Shown: positions 43,979 to 53,800 of the stretch, piece by piece
Position numbering within the stretch: the stretch's first letter is position 1
Layout of the letters: every line of letters starts with the position of its first letter
Source of the DNA: an uncultured Fibrobacter sp.
GTDB lineage: Bacteria > Fibrobacterota > Fibrobacteria > Fibrobacterales > Fibrobacteraceae
Assembly: GCA_946413655.1 (NCBI GenBank)
Contig: CAMKLO010000014.1
Span: forward strand, 1-64,000
Length of the DNA stretch: 64,000 nucleotides
Reading direction: 5' to 3'
Notes under the pieces: model-generated
What the model was told of the DNA's origin: nothing
What the model saw: only the letters and a program-made list of their open reading frames with translations
Databases searched by the model: none
Position numbers and translations under genes: made by a program

Positions 43979-44350
43979 ATTAGACCTGACAGCAAACACA
44001 CTGTCACCCCTCGGCGGTCGCATTGTCACCCCGGCCTTGGCACTGTCACCCCGTGCTCCGTCACGGGGTCAGTTGTTTAAACAGAACAACCGATGCCGGC
44101 ACCTTACACGTTCCTGAGCTTGTTGATTACTCTATCGAGTCATGCGGCCCGCTTTTTAAGGGAGCCTTGTCTCTTGCGTACTTTTGCAAACAACTGTTGA
44201 CAAAATGAATAGCTGACACGCGTCCTGTTGTTTTTCGTGAACGATTTTGCTAGATTACCTGTGACCAGTTCTGATGAACTGCACTTATCTATATCCTTTC
44301 TTATATCGTTTCTTATATGAATTTGTCTCTAAAAAGAGAAAGGATTTTGC
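43979..44350. repeat. Intergenic region with CACCCC repeats
   Basis: Four GTCACCCC words (44002-44071), one forming GTCACCCCGTG-ctccgt-CACGGGGTCAG. The word CCTTACACGTTCCTGAGCTT (44104-44123) recurs at 45475-45494. The right half is AT-rich and should hold the Rpn promoter; GAGAAAGGA is its ribosome-binding site. No gene. Confidence 0.55.
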
Positions 44351-45379
44351 ATGTCAGAAAACAGTGGCATCGTGCCTATCAGTTTGGCCGATAGGGATCT
44401 CTATCGTGAACAGTGGGTCGATAAGACCGTCGAAGAAATCAAGAAGCACAAGTACCTCAACCCGCTCTACGACGCGGCTTTCAAGGCTTTTCTGAGCGAT
44501 GAGCAGGCTCTCAAGAGTTTCTTGAACGGGGTTTTCAAGGATGACCGCAACAAGATTGAATCCGTGGTCATCAAGAATCCCGAAATCAACATGATATTCC
44601 CTGTGGTCAAGCCGTTCAGACTCGACATCCGCGCGAAAACCTCAAATGGGTATTGCATCAACGTGGAGATGCAAAAGGCGAGGCCGGATTATTTTGTGGA
44701 TCGCATGTTTCTGCAACAGAGCGCATTCTTGATTCAAAGCAAGTACGAATGGGATCAGGCCAATTTCGGTGACATGCCTTCGAATCTCAGCGATGAGGAG
44801 CGTGCCAAGCGTGAAATTCACCGCTACGAAATTCCACCCACCTATACCATTTGGATTTGCGATTTCCCTGTGCCTAAGCAGAAATCGTATCGTGGTGACT
44901 GGTCGGTTCGCAACGAGAAGGGCTTGACGCTGAGCGACAAGGTGATGTATATTGTATATGACCTGACAAAGTTCAATAAGCCCTACGAAGAAATCAGGAC
45001 CGCTGAAGACCGTTGGCTTTACCTGCTTAAGCATGCGGGAACAGCTGAAAGCCTCCCGGACTTCAAGGATGATATCATCGCGAAGGCAATCAACAGATTG
45101 CTGGTAAACAGGGCGTCAGACAAATTGCTCAAGGAACAGGCAAAGGATATGGTTATGACGGAAGAAGAACTTGACTATCTTGCTATGCTGAAAGTCCGTG
45201 CCCGTTCTGAAGGCAAAGCAGAAGGCCTTGTGGATGGTCGTAATGAGCGTAATGTAGAAATGGCTCTTGACATGCTTGCCGACAACGAACCGATTGAAAA
45301 AATCGTCAAGTATTCGCACCTTTCCATGGAAAAAGTGCTCGAACTGCGGAACTCGCAGGCAATGTTCACTGAGAAATAA
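44351..45379 (+). CDS. Rpn family PD-(D/E)XK nuclease / putative transposase
   Basis: A 342-residue full-length member. NPLYDAAFKAFLSDEQALKSFLN opens the domain. The nuclease core is FRLDIRAK followed by NVEMQKARPDYF, giving the D...ExQ metal site. A second region (RYEIPPTYTIWICDFP) precedes a helical end with KAEGLVDGRNERNVEMALDML. Members promote RecA-independent recombination and act as DNA endonucleases. GAGAAAGGA lies upstream of the ATG. It is flanked by repeats on both sides. The gene at 22694 is a deleted relative. Confidence 0.88.
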   Translation: MSENSGIVPISLADRDLYREQWVDKTVEEIKKHKYLNPLYDAAFKAFLSDEQALKSFLNGVFKDDRNKIESVVIKNPEINMIFPVVKPFRLDIRAKTSNGYCINVEMQKARPDYFVDRMFLQQSAFLIQSKYEWDQANFGDMPSNLSDEERAKREIHRYEIPPTYTIWICDFPVPKQKSYRGDWSVRNEKGLTLSDKVMYIVYDLTKFNKPYEEIRTAEDRWLYLLKHAGTAESLPDFKDDIIAKAINRLLVNRASDKLLKEQAKDMVMTEEELDYLAMLKVRARSEGKAEGLVDGRNERNVEMALDMLADNEPIEKIVKYSHLSMEKVLELRNSQAMFTEK

Positions 45380-45491
45380 ACCGAATGTCCCCCCAACTTT
45401 TGCCTTGTCCCCCCGGCCTTGGCACTGTCACCCCGCATTTGGCATTGTCACCCCGGCCACAGTGCCGGGGTCACCTTACACGTTCCTGAGC
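45380..45491. repeat. Run of CCCCCC/CACCCC repeats
   Basis: GTCCCCCC twice and GTCACCCC twice in 70 bases, ending in GTCACCCCGG-ccacagtg-CCGGGGTCACC (about 45449-45476) and the CTTACACGTTCCTGAGCTT word, which stops at the adjacent gene's stop codon. Confidence 0.65.
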
Positions 45492-46802
45492 TTACCTTTT
45501 CTTCTTGCCCGGGCGCTGCGGCATGAACGGGCTTGCTGCATTGGACTTGCTGGCGCTCTTTTCGGTAATAATTTCCTGGCTTGTGACCACGGAATCCCCG
45601 ACGCTAAGCCCCTTGAGAATCTGGACCTTCACGCCATCGCTTAAGCCAATTTTCACGCGGCGCGGAGCCGCCTTCCCGTTGATGTTAATCCATACGTGAT
45701 CGCCTTCAAGTCTTGGCTTCCTGTTCTTTTTCTTGGCGCCTGCGGTTGGCTTACCACTTGGCCCGCCCGGTCCCATTCCCGGTGGCGGGGGTGGCATACT
45801 GCCTTCTGCCACGGCGGCAGAATCGCTAGACTTGCGCTGCGGACGCGGCATGTCCTTCGGGTCCACCATCGGAGTCCCTTCGGCGGGCGTGAACTTGAGC
45901 GCCTTGACCGGAATCGTGACGGCATCAGTAATTTCTTGCGTGACGATGGTGCAGGTGGCGGTCATGCCGGGGAGCAGTTTCTGTTCCGGGTTCTGGGCAG
46001 AAATGACGACCGTATAAGTCACCACGTTGCTTGTCGTTGTCGGGTTCAGGCGAACTTCTTGCACGGAGCCGTTGAATACGTCGTTCGGGAACGCATCGAC
46101 GGTAAACGTGACACGCTGGTCCTTCTTCACTTGTCCGATATCCGCTTCGTCAATGGCGGCCATGACCTTCATCTGGTTCAAGTCCTTTGCGATAACGAAC
46201 AACGTCGGCGTGCTCATGGACGCAGCCACGGTCTGTCCGACATCGACGGCTCGCTTCAGAACAACACCGTCAATCGGGCTCTTGATTGTCGCGTAGCTTA
46301 AGTTCAAACGAGCCTGCGAAACTTCGTTCTTGCGCTGTTCCACCGAGAACTTGGCGGCGTTCAGGTTGTATTCCGCCTGTTCCAATTCGACGGCGCTTGC
46401 GCTCCTGCTCTCGGAGAGCTTCTTGATGCGGTTGTATGTACTCTGTTTGAACTTGAGGTCGTTTTCGGCGCTGTTGTACGAGATTGTGGCCTGCTTCAAG
46501 GTCGATTGCAGCTTGGACTTGTCGAGCTCGGCAATGACCTGCCCCTTCTTGACCTTGGAATTGAAATCGACGTTGATTTTGGCGATGTCGCCCGAAACCT
46601 GTGTACCGACTTCCACTTGGTCAACCGGTTCCAACGTGCCTGTGGCCGAAATGGTCGTCTTGATGGTATCTGTAACCACCGGGGTACTGATAAGCGAACC
46701 GACTTGGTTGGCGGTCGCTCCGTCAAAGAAGTATGACTTGACTCCGAAGGCGATTGCCGCCAAAACGGCGATGACGATAATAAATTTCAAAAGTTTTTTC
46801 AT
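45492..46802 (-). CDS. HlyD/MacA-type periplasmic adaptor of an efflux system
   Basis: A 436-residue protein with an N-terminal membrane anchor (IIVIAVLAAIAFGVKSYF). The lipoyl half-motifs are VEVGTQVSGDIAKI and IKSPIDGVVLKRAVDVGQTV, with a coiled-coil hairpin between (about 95-165). A beta-barrel and membrane-proximal domain follow. A Pro/Gly/Lys-rich insert (MPPPPPGMGPGGPSGKP) is atypical. It bridges an inner-membrane ABC or RND pump to an outer-membrane channel. MacB or TolC genes are not beside it, so partners are unlinked or downstream of a lost gene. Confidence 0.88.
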   Translation of the reverse strand: MKKLLKFIIVIAVLAAIAFGVKSYFFDGATANQVGSLISTPVVTDTIKTTISATGTLEPVDQVEVGTQVSGDIAKINVDFNSKVKKGQVIAELDKSKLQSTLKQATISYNSAENDLKFKQSTYNRIKKLSESRSASAVELEQAEYNLNAAKFSVEQRKNEVSQARLNLSYATIKSPIDGVVLKRAVDVGQTVAASMSTPTLFVIAKDLNQMKVMAAIDEADIGQVKKDQRVTFTVDAFPNDVFNGSVQEVRLNPTTTSNVVTYTVVISAQNPEQKLLPGMTATCTIVTQEITDAVTIPVKALKFTPAEGTPMVDPKDMPRPQRKSSDSAAVAEGSMPPPPPGMGPGGPSGKPTAGAKKKNRKPRLEGDHVWININGKAAPRRVKIGLSDGVKVQILKGLSVGDSVVTSQEIITEKSASKSNAASPFMPQRPGKKKR

Positions 46803-46929
46803 ATGCTATTGGAAAAATAGAAACATTGATTTTTTTATTACAAACATTTTGATGACTTTGGGGCCGTTCTGGTTGCATTTTTCGTTGGATGCATGCCAGC
46901 CGTGCTTTCTTTTTGCTAGCTTAAAGTGC

Positions 46930-47859
46930 ATGACTCGTGTTCGCAAAAAAGACGATAGCGCAGAAGTCCGCCGTGTGACTTGGGTGGGGCTTGGCTGGAA
47001 CGCCGCTCTCTCCGTGGCCAAGTTTGTCGTGGGCGTCGTCGGGAATTCCCAGGCGCTTGTTGCGGACGCTATCCACAGTGCGTCCGATTTTGTGACCGAT
47101 GTCGCGGTCATTGTTGGGAGCCATTTCTGGAACTCTCCACCCGATGCGGAACACCCTTACGGGCACAGGCGATTCGAGACGCTTGTCACCATCGGTATCG
47201 GTCTTGCGGTTGCCGCCGTGGGCGTTGGGATCGGCTACAAGGCGGTTTTGGCGCTTTTGGCAGGCGAGGCGTCGCACCCGGAAGTATCGGTGGCCGTCAT
47301 GGCTCTTGCCTCCATCGTCGTGAAAGAAATTCTCTTCCGCTACACGCGTAATGCGGGCCGGAAAATTCGCAGCCAGGTGCTCGAAGCGAACGCATGGCAC
47401 CACCGCAGCGATGCTTTCAGTTCCATCCCTGTGCTTGTGGCTGTCGTGTTCGCCATATTGCTCCCGGAACTCTGGTTTGCGGATTCGGTCGGTGCGTTGA
47501 TTGTGGCGTTCTTCATCTTGCATTCCGCGATTGAAATTGCATGGCCCGGGCTTCGCCAGCTTGTCGATTATGGTGCCAGCGCCGATATCCTTGAAAAACT
47601 GAAACGCGAGGCTCTGTCGCACCCGAAAGTCATCAGTTTGCACGGGTTCCGTTCCCGCTACGTCGGTAGCGATTTGCATGTGGATGTTCATATCGTCGTC
47701 GATGACCAGATGACTTTGAAAGACGCTCACGATGTCGCCGAAGAAGTCGAACAGTTGCTGATTGACTCCGGCGAGAACGTCGTCGATGCGATGGTGCATA
47801 TCGACCCGTACAACGCCAAACGTGCTGCCCAAAACGAAATCAAGACCATCGAGAAGTAG
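46930..47859 (+). CDS. Cation diffusion facilitator (CDF) metal transporter
   Basis: A 309-residue protein with six membrane helices. Zinc-site residues are in DAIHSASDF (helix 2) and HHRSDAFSS (helix 5). The C-terminal cytosolic domain has DLHVDVHIVVDDQMTL and AMVHIDP. CDF proteins exchange Zn2+, Fe2+ or Mn2+ for protons to export metal. The start is taken at MTRVRKKDD; the much longer upstream frame runs antisense to the adaptor gene and is not real. It is divergent from the adaptor with a 127-base gap. Confidence 0.92.
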   Translation: MTRVRKKDDSAEVRRVTWVGLGWNAALSVAKFVVGVVGNSQALVADAIHSASDFVTDVAVIVGSHFWNSPPDAEHPYGHRRFETLVTIGIGLAVAAVGVGIGYKAVLALLAGEASHPEVSVAVMALASIVVKEILFRYTRNAGRKIRSQVLEANAWHHRSDAFSSIPVLVAVVFAILLPELWFADSVGALIVAFFILHSAIEIAWPGLRQLVDYGASADILEKLKREALSHPKVISLHGFRSRYVGSDLHVDVHIVVDDQMTLKDAHDVAEEVEQLLIDSGENVVDAMVHIDPYNAKRAAQNEIKTIEK

Positions 47860-47969
47860 ACCCTTTCACACCAGTAAATATTCCAAAGTGGTCTTAAAAC
47901 TTTAAAAAATTAGCACCTATTTAAGTGCTTTCAATTTATATTACTTTAGTATAAGTTGTGAGGTAGGAT

Positions 47970-48803
47970 ATGGTGCTAGAAGAATTTTACAAGCTCAATA
48001 ATGGGCAGCGCATTCCAAAAATTGCATTGGGGACATGGCAAACGCCAAACGATGTGGCCGCGACGGCGGTGGCTGCCGCTATTGATGCCGGGTATCGCCA
48101 TATCGATACCGCGATTGCATACGAAAACGAAGCGGGCGTAGGCGAGGGCCTCAAGGCCGCTCTCAAGGCGACCGGAATCCATCGCGAAAGTGTCTTTATC
48201 ACGACGAAAATCCCAGCCGAAGTCAAAAATTATGCAGACGCGGTTCGCTGCATCCAGGAATCGATGGACCGCTTGGACGCTTTCCACATCGACATGATGC
48301 TCATCCATGCACCGCGTCCGTGGAGCGAAATGGCCTCGATTGCGGGAAACCGCTATTTCAATGAAAATATTGAAGTTTGGAAGGCCCTTGAGGAAGCGTA
48401 CGAGGCGGGAAAAATCCGCGCAATCGGCGTCTCCAATTTCGAAATCGAAGACCTCAACAACATCATGGCGGGTGGCCGCGTGATGCCTGCCGTGAACCAG
48501 GTTCGCGTCCATATCGGGCACGTTCCGACGGAGTTGATTGACTTCTGCGAACAGAACGGCATCCTGGTGGAAGCGTATTCGCCCAACGCGACAGGGCGCC
48601 TCATCAAAGTGCCCAAAGTCTGCGCGATGGCCGAAAGATACAACGTTTCGGTGCCGCAACTCGCGAGCCGTTTCGTGCTGCAGCTCGGGCTGTTGCCGCT
48701 CCCGAAATCCGTACACGAAGACCGCATCCGTCAAAACGCCAAGCTCGACTTTGAAATCAATTCGAGCGACATGGCCGCACTCCTCAAAATCGACGGCTTA
48801 TAA
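47970..48803 (+). CDS. Aldo/keto reductase
   Basis: A 277-residue (alpha/beta)8 oxidoreductase. The AKR tetrad is visible: Asp in YRHIDTAIAYENE, Tyr in the same motif, Lys in FITTKIP and His in MLIHAPRPW. The NADPH-binding end is LPLPKSVHEDRIRQN. This is the group of the 2,5-diketo-gluconate reductase / methylglyoxal reductase class; substrate unknown. It is monocistronic with a terminator about 90 bases downstream. Confidence 0.93.
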   Translation: MVLEEFYKLNNGQRIPKIALGTWQTPNDVAATAVAAAIDAGYRHIDTAIAYENEAGVGEGLKAALKATGIHRESVFITTKIPAEVKNYADAVRCIQESMDRLDAFHIDMMLIHAPRPWSEMASIAGNRYFNENIEVWKALEEAYEAGKIRAIGVSNFEIEDLNNIMAGGRVMPAVNQVRVHIGHVPTELIDFCEQNGILVEAYSPNATGRLIKVPKVCAMAERYNVSVPQLASRFVLQLGLLPLPKSVHEDRIRQNAKLDFEINSSDMAALLKIDGL

Positions 48804-48893
48804 CTGTTATCCTGAATCGTCATCCTGAACGTTGCCACTCCGCCGTCATCCTGAACGAATGTGAAGGATCCAGTCATGGTTCTTTTTCCCTTG

Positions 48894-48918
48894 TCACCCC
48901 CGTAGGGGTGATTTTTTT
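48894..48918 (+). terminator. Rho-independent terminator after aldo/keto reductase
   Basis: TCACCCC-cgta-GGGGTGA and seven T. It may itself be a member of the CACCCC repeat family recruited as a terminator. Confidence 0.8.
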
Positions 48919-48921
48919 ATT

Positions 48922-48947
48922 ATAATACGCTGCGTATTATATTTTTT
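48922..48947. terminator. Second perfect hairpin with T run
   Basis: ATAATACG-ctg-CGTATTAT followed by ATTTTTT, four bases after the previous terminator. It could be a back-up terminator or an operator-like palindrome for the downstream gene. Confidence 0.5.
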
Positions 48948-49188
48948 GTAAAAATTTTTATATAAACGAAAAATTTGTCGAAATATTGAAATAAACTAAT
49001 GTTTGTATAATAAAATCTGTTGCATGGTTTTGAACGTTGGTTTATTTTATATGTGTGAGAATGAGAGCGCGACTTCTTCGAAGACCGTAAACGCGTTTCT
49101 TTGTTCTCGTTGCGCTGTTATTTCTCCAAGTTGACGGGGATGTCTCGCCAAACTAAACATTAACAATAAACAAAATAAAAGGGGAAAT

Positions 49189-50736
49189 ATGAAAAAAATA
49201 TACCTATTAATACTATTGGTAGTATCTATGAGCTTTGCTGCAACTGACTATAGTATTACTCTTAAAGACGTAAGGCAGATTTACATCACTAACCATACTA
49301 AAAAAGATCTTAAAGGATTTAAACTGTATTACTACTTTAATAGTCAACCAGTAAAAGATGTAAAAGAATTTAATGCAAAAATTACGCGCTATGTGAAAAA
49401 TAATTCGACATCTGGAAGATATGTTTCTGAATCTGCTCTTCTGCCAAAGTCCGTTACCTTTAAAAGATTGTCGGCAATACAGTATAGAGCAGAATTTGAT
49501 TATAGTAATACTACAATTCCAGCCAACAATCATTTCCCTATAAACCAAAATGCCAATCAATCTGGTCCTCTATCAATTGAAATTGAAAATGTTGGTAAAG
49601 GATCTCTTTGGGCTAAGGAAGGTCATGAACTCAGTGCGTATGTGGTGGAATCGAAGTCTGGAGAGGTATTGGCTAGTTTGATAGGGTCAATTGATGGGAA
49701 AAAAAAACACCCTGATATCGATAAAGAAAGACGAATAGGTGTTTTGACAAATACATCGAAATGTTCAGAAAAAGAGTTTCCCAGTCTATCTCCGAGTAGG
49801 GACGTTATTACGATAACGATTGATGCGGAAAGTGGCGCTGACATCTCAAAAACAAAAATTAAGTCAGGAAGTCCTTTGGGAATAAAAATCTTTGAAGAGA
49901 CTGTTAATAAAAAAAAGGTAAAAAGGGTACAGTTTAAATATTGCACACTTGCGTACGAAAAACTTCCTGCAACCACTTTTAATTATGCTGTTTTGAGTTT
50001 GGATTCGGAGTGCCCTGTGGGTTCGTATCAGGTTTATCGATATCACGATACGGAAGATGATAGTGGCAATCACAATAAGCCTACTTCTGCATATATATGG
50101 CCTAGTGTAGTGAATCATGATGCAACATTGAAATATTGTTATGTGCCAAATCAACGAGGCTCAACTTTGAAGTATCCCATCTATGATAAGAACGGTTTGG
50201 CTAAGTATGGTGTTTTTGCTGGTCCTCGTGCGAATCTTGGAGAGGAAAATTCTATAGCTACGAGTCAAATTTACATAAAGGATGAATCGTATATTAATAC
50301 GAACGAATGGAATTTTAAGAGCATACCGACCCATTTGCAAACAGCATTCCAAGATATTATGAATGGTTCTGATTTTACTGTTTATAACGTTATCAAGTGG
50401 ACGAAATCAGATAAATCTGTGTTGTCCAAATCCGCTGCCGAAGTGGCCGAATCCCCGATTTCTGCTGGGCAGCCGCTTGTCGCTGCCGCTCCGCTTGCTC
50501 CGGCAATCAAGGGTCTTGACCGCTCCGCCGTGGCTGTCGAGCTCAAGTCCGAAGGCAAAGTCAAGGTTTCTATCGTGAACGTGAACGGTTCCGTCATCGC
50601 TAACATCGCTCAAGAAAGCCTCCAGCCGGGTATCCATCAAATCAAGTGGAATTCCGGAATGGTTCCTAGCGGTCGCTATATTGTGAAGATAGAACAGAAC
50701 GGTATGGTAAATGCAAAGAACGTGATCTTGAAGTAA
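49189..50736 (+). CDS. Secreted protein with T9SS-like sorting tail
   Basis: A 515-residue protein with signal peptide MKKIYLLILLVVSMSFA. Residues 20-180 are a beta-rich domain (QIYITNHTKKDLKGFKLYYY) reminiscent of a carbohydrate-binding or adhesion module. The middle is unknown, with conserved-looking Cys and Trp (HHDTEDDSGN, YIWPSVVNHD). The last 80 residues form a clear T9SS type A-like tail: VKVSIVNVNGSVIANI, LQPGIHQIKWNSGMVPSG, RYIVKIEQNG, KNVILK. Codon use changes sharply near 50425: AT-rich before, GC-rich after, where the tail starts. It shares a terminator with the convergent fibro-slime gene. Confidence 0.72.
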   Translation: MKKIYLLILLVVSMSFAATDYSITLKDVRQIYITNHTKKDLKGFKLYYYFNSQPVKDVKEFNAKITRYVKNNSTSGRYVSESALLPKSVTFKRLSAIQYRAEFDYSNTTIPANNHFPINQNANQSGPLSIEIENVGKGSLWAKEGHELSAYVVESKSGEVLASLIGSIDGKKKHPDIDKERRIGVLTNTSKCSEKEFPSLSPSRDVITITIDAESGADISKTKIKSGSPLGIKIFEETVNKKKVKRVQFKYCTLAYEKLPATTFNYAVLSLDSECPVGSYQVYRYHDTEDDSGNHNKPTSAYIWPSVVNHDATLKYCYVPNQRGSTLKYPIYDKNGLAKYGVFAGPRANLGEENSIATSQIYIKDESYINTNEWNFKSIPTHLQTAFQDIMNGSDFTVYNVIKWTKSDKSVLSKSAAEVAESPISAGQPLVAAAPLAPAIKGLDRSAVAVELKSEGKVKVSIVNVNGSVIANIAQESLQPGIHQIKWNSGMVPSGRYIVKIEQNGMVNAKNVILK

Positions 50737-50780
50737 TATCAGTCTCCTTTTACAAGACACTTCGGCATTCACCTAACAAA

Positions 50781-50815
50781 AGCTCCCGCCCCAATTGGAG
50801 CGGGAGCTATCTTTT
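50781..50815. terminator. Terminator between convergent genes
   Basis: AGCTCCCGC / GCGGGAGCT around cccaattgga, with TCTTTTT on the plus side and a short T run on the minus side. It probably serves both genes. Confidence 0.8.
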
Positions 50816-50851
50816 TCCCCCTTACTGTTCCCTCCTAACAACAAGTCTTTT

Positions 50852-53800
50852 TTATCGTACGTTCACGCGTTTGCTGTTCGTCCCGACCTTCACGATGTAC
50901 GAACCGGACACCGGAACTGTCACGCGAGTCGAGCTGCTGTTCAGCGAACCTGTAGAAATCACTTGTCCCTTCATGTCCATCACGGCAAACGACTTTGTCC
51001 CGTTCTTGGTGAAGTTGCTTGTGGTGATGGAAATTTCCAACGGTGCGACTGTCTGGACGCTGAACGTAGATTTCTTGACTGCTTCAAGCTGCGGTATAGA
51101 CATCGGCGGTTCCTCGAACTGCAAGTTGCTATAAGAAACCTGCATGAGTGCCGGATTCGGCCCTACGACTTGGAGAGTAGCTGGCCCATTGCAAGATGCT
51201 TCTGTGCCTTTCTTGTAAACTAATGAAGACGAAACTTCGAATACCGCACGTCCGAACCTTACCAGGGCATCGGAGAGAATCGTCAAACCGGATGAAGTCT
51301 TGGAACCCAGCGAGAGCTTGAAGTTGCAATCCGTGCATGGAGTATTGTCTGCGTTGAGGGCGATCACGTTGAATGCGTAAATACCGCCTTTAATACGAGA
51401 ATCCGTATCCTTGTCTTTTGTTACAACATTATACGTGGTGTAAGAATCGACAAATACGAGTTTCGGCACAAAGAAGTTGATTTCGGCCTTGCGAGCGCTA
51501 CCCTTCACGTTGATGGATACTTTCTCTTCTTGTGAATCCATTTCGTCGGATGGGATTGTCACGTAAAGGGTATCGATTCCGCCTTCGCCAATCGTGCGGC
51601 TTGATGCCGGGTTGAACGCCACGAGCTTTCCGTTCTTTTTCTCGTAGAAGACGGCCTTGTTGTTGGAAACCTGCAATGAGTAAGCAGCTCCCGGGGCCTG
51701 CTGCATTTCGAGAGGATCCGTGCAGTTCGTGCTAGAACAAGGATCAATGATTGCTGCGATATAGAGCGGAACCATCTGGTTGATGTCCGGAGAGCCATCT
51801 GCCAACGGAGTTGAAGGTGTTGCCATAGACTTGAATTTGCTTGGTGCACTGGGCTTGCCGTCATTGTCAATGGTGACTGCCTCACGGTTTGCAACAGCGA
51901 CAGAACCCTTGATGACGATTTCGATGGCGTGCGAATATTTGCCAATCTTGACGATGAGATAATACTTGCCGGGTGGGAGCACTGCATTCAGTTTGTCTTG
52001 ATTGACGATAGGCTTGGCACGGTCGGCAACGTCGATGCCACCGTTTGCCTGAACCGGGTTCTTGGCAAATTCGGCTTCGCTGATAATAATCTTGGTAGAA
52101 TCGCTACCCGTTTTGTCTGTAGTGAATATGTACTTGATTTTGTCTTTAATCGTTGTTTCGATTGTTGCCGTTTCGCAATCTTCAGAACTTCCGCCTAAAG
52201 CGTACAAGCATGATCCTCCGGCTGATTTGTAGCAAATCTTCATATGGTTGTTGCCGTTTTTGATATAATCTTCCGTGTCAAACTTGCTTCTGACTGAAAT
52301 TCCCGATGTTTCTTCTGCAAAGAATGCAAAGTTGGCGTTGATTCTGAGATCGCTAGATGTTGCGCGGCGGTTGCAGGTGAATATGTCGATGTCATAGGAT
52401 TTGCCGATTTCTGCATTCGGCAAGAATTTGTCCATATCGACGAGACCAGGAGCTGAAAGGTGCGTACCGCCCAAATCAACCGCTAACTTGTTGTCGATAT
52501 AGACCCAAATGTCGTCGCTTCCGCTGATGCTGAACGTCATGCCCTTCTTGAAGCTGAATGTGCTGTGGGTTTCAGAACAGAAGTGCATGTTGCGGCCTCC
52601 GTTTCCGCTGGTTCCATTATTGGATGTCCAGCGAGAAGTCTCCGTGCCTGCATTTTCAGAATTGTAGGCGTAGAAGTTCCAGCCTTCAGGAGCACTTGCC
52701 TTCTCGTCGCAACTCCAGCCGAATACGCAAGCGCCCGGCCCCAGCCTTAAATTCGCTTGAATCGCTTCGGCAGTCGTTGCGCCATCGGCAAAGAGTCCTT
52801 CGCAATTATAGCCTCCAGTCCAGCCAGGACCGTTGCAATAAGTGTCAATCTTCGGAATTTGCGTTGTCGAATCGTTTATGCGGAGTGCCGGACCGTAAAA
52901 GACCGGACCTTCAGCGAAACGTTTTGTGCGTGCTGCAGTGAGCGGAGTTTGTGCGGGGCTTGTTGCCAGAATCGTGGCGTTGGTTTTCGCCTCGACCGGA
53001 TAGAAACCTCCGCGTACAGGAACGCTAAGGCCCGGGCTCACAAAGTTATCGGAATTGAATTCCCAGCCGTTGTTGGAACGTGTAAACGGAATGTCGAAAC
53101 AGGAAGCTTCATTCACGTTGCTCGTAATATTGAACAACTGGTTGAAGTAGGTCTCGTCAATAAAGCACTTCTTGCCTGTTGCGGTAAGTTTCGGTTTTTT
53201 GGTTGTCGGATCCAAAGAAGATTCCACAATGCCCGTCGTGACTCCCATACAGTCATAAATTGCCTTGAGGGCGGTTGTTTTATTGACTTCTTGAGCGGCG
53301 GTCGTACCTGGAGCCTGACAACCGTCGCTTGTCGTGCTGACGCCTTCGGCCCAGCAAGAGAATGATGGATGCAAGCTGGCGTCTGTATCATAGATGATGG
53401 TGGCGAGGTTAAAGCGGCAATTGCCGGTAATATTAGGTTGTGCTGCAAACCACCCCATATTGCCGCTAGAGAATTTATCCGCTTCTTCGGCATCGGCGAC
53501 AAAATAAATCGCGTTGTTGAATTGTGGATCCGTTGCATACAGATCGAAAATAAGGTCCAGCGAAATGGGCTGAGCCTTGTCGCTGGATTCCCAGGAACCG
53601 TTCATGCCGATGGCTTCGCTCATTGTGGCGTCGTCGTCCCTGTAAATGAATACTTTTTCCGGGATAGCTTCGTCAACGTAGCGCCTGTAGTACCAACCGC
53701 AATGCTCGGTGTCCATGGTGAGTTTCCGTGACTTGCCGTCTTCGCTTATCATCGGGACGGAAGAATTCCATGCCCTGCTGTTCGGCACAAAAACATGGAA

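Larger units (their letters stand above)
48804..49188. other. Intergenic region before T9SS-tailed protein gene
   Basis: This 385-base gap holds two GTCATCCTGAA repeats (48819, 48845), the two hairpins above, and an AT-rich leader of about 240 bases with AAAGGGGAAAT as ribosome-binding site. No further gene is seen. Confidence 0.5.

Noticed and set aside
44002..45476. Possible insertion sequence made of the Rpn gene and flanking CACCCC repeats
   Set aside because: The flanking repeats occur throughout the window without an Rpn gene, and no terminal inverted repeats or target duplications specific to this unit were seen.
46330..46929. Long N-terminal extension of the CDF transporter frame
   Set aside because: It is antisense to the adaptor gene and the CDF domain starts at the ATG at 46930.
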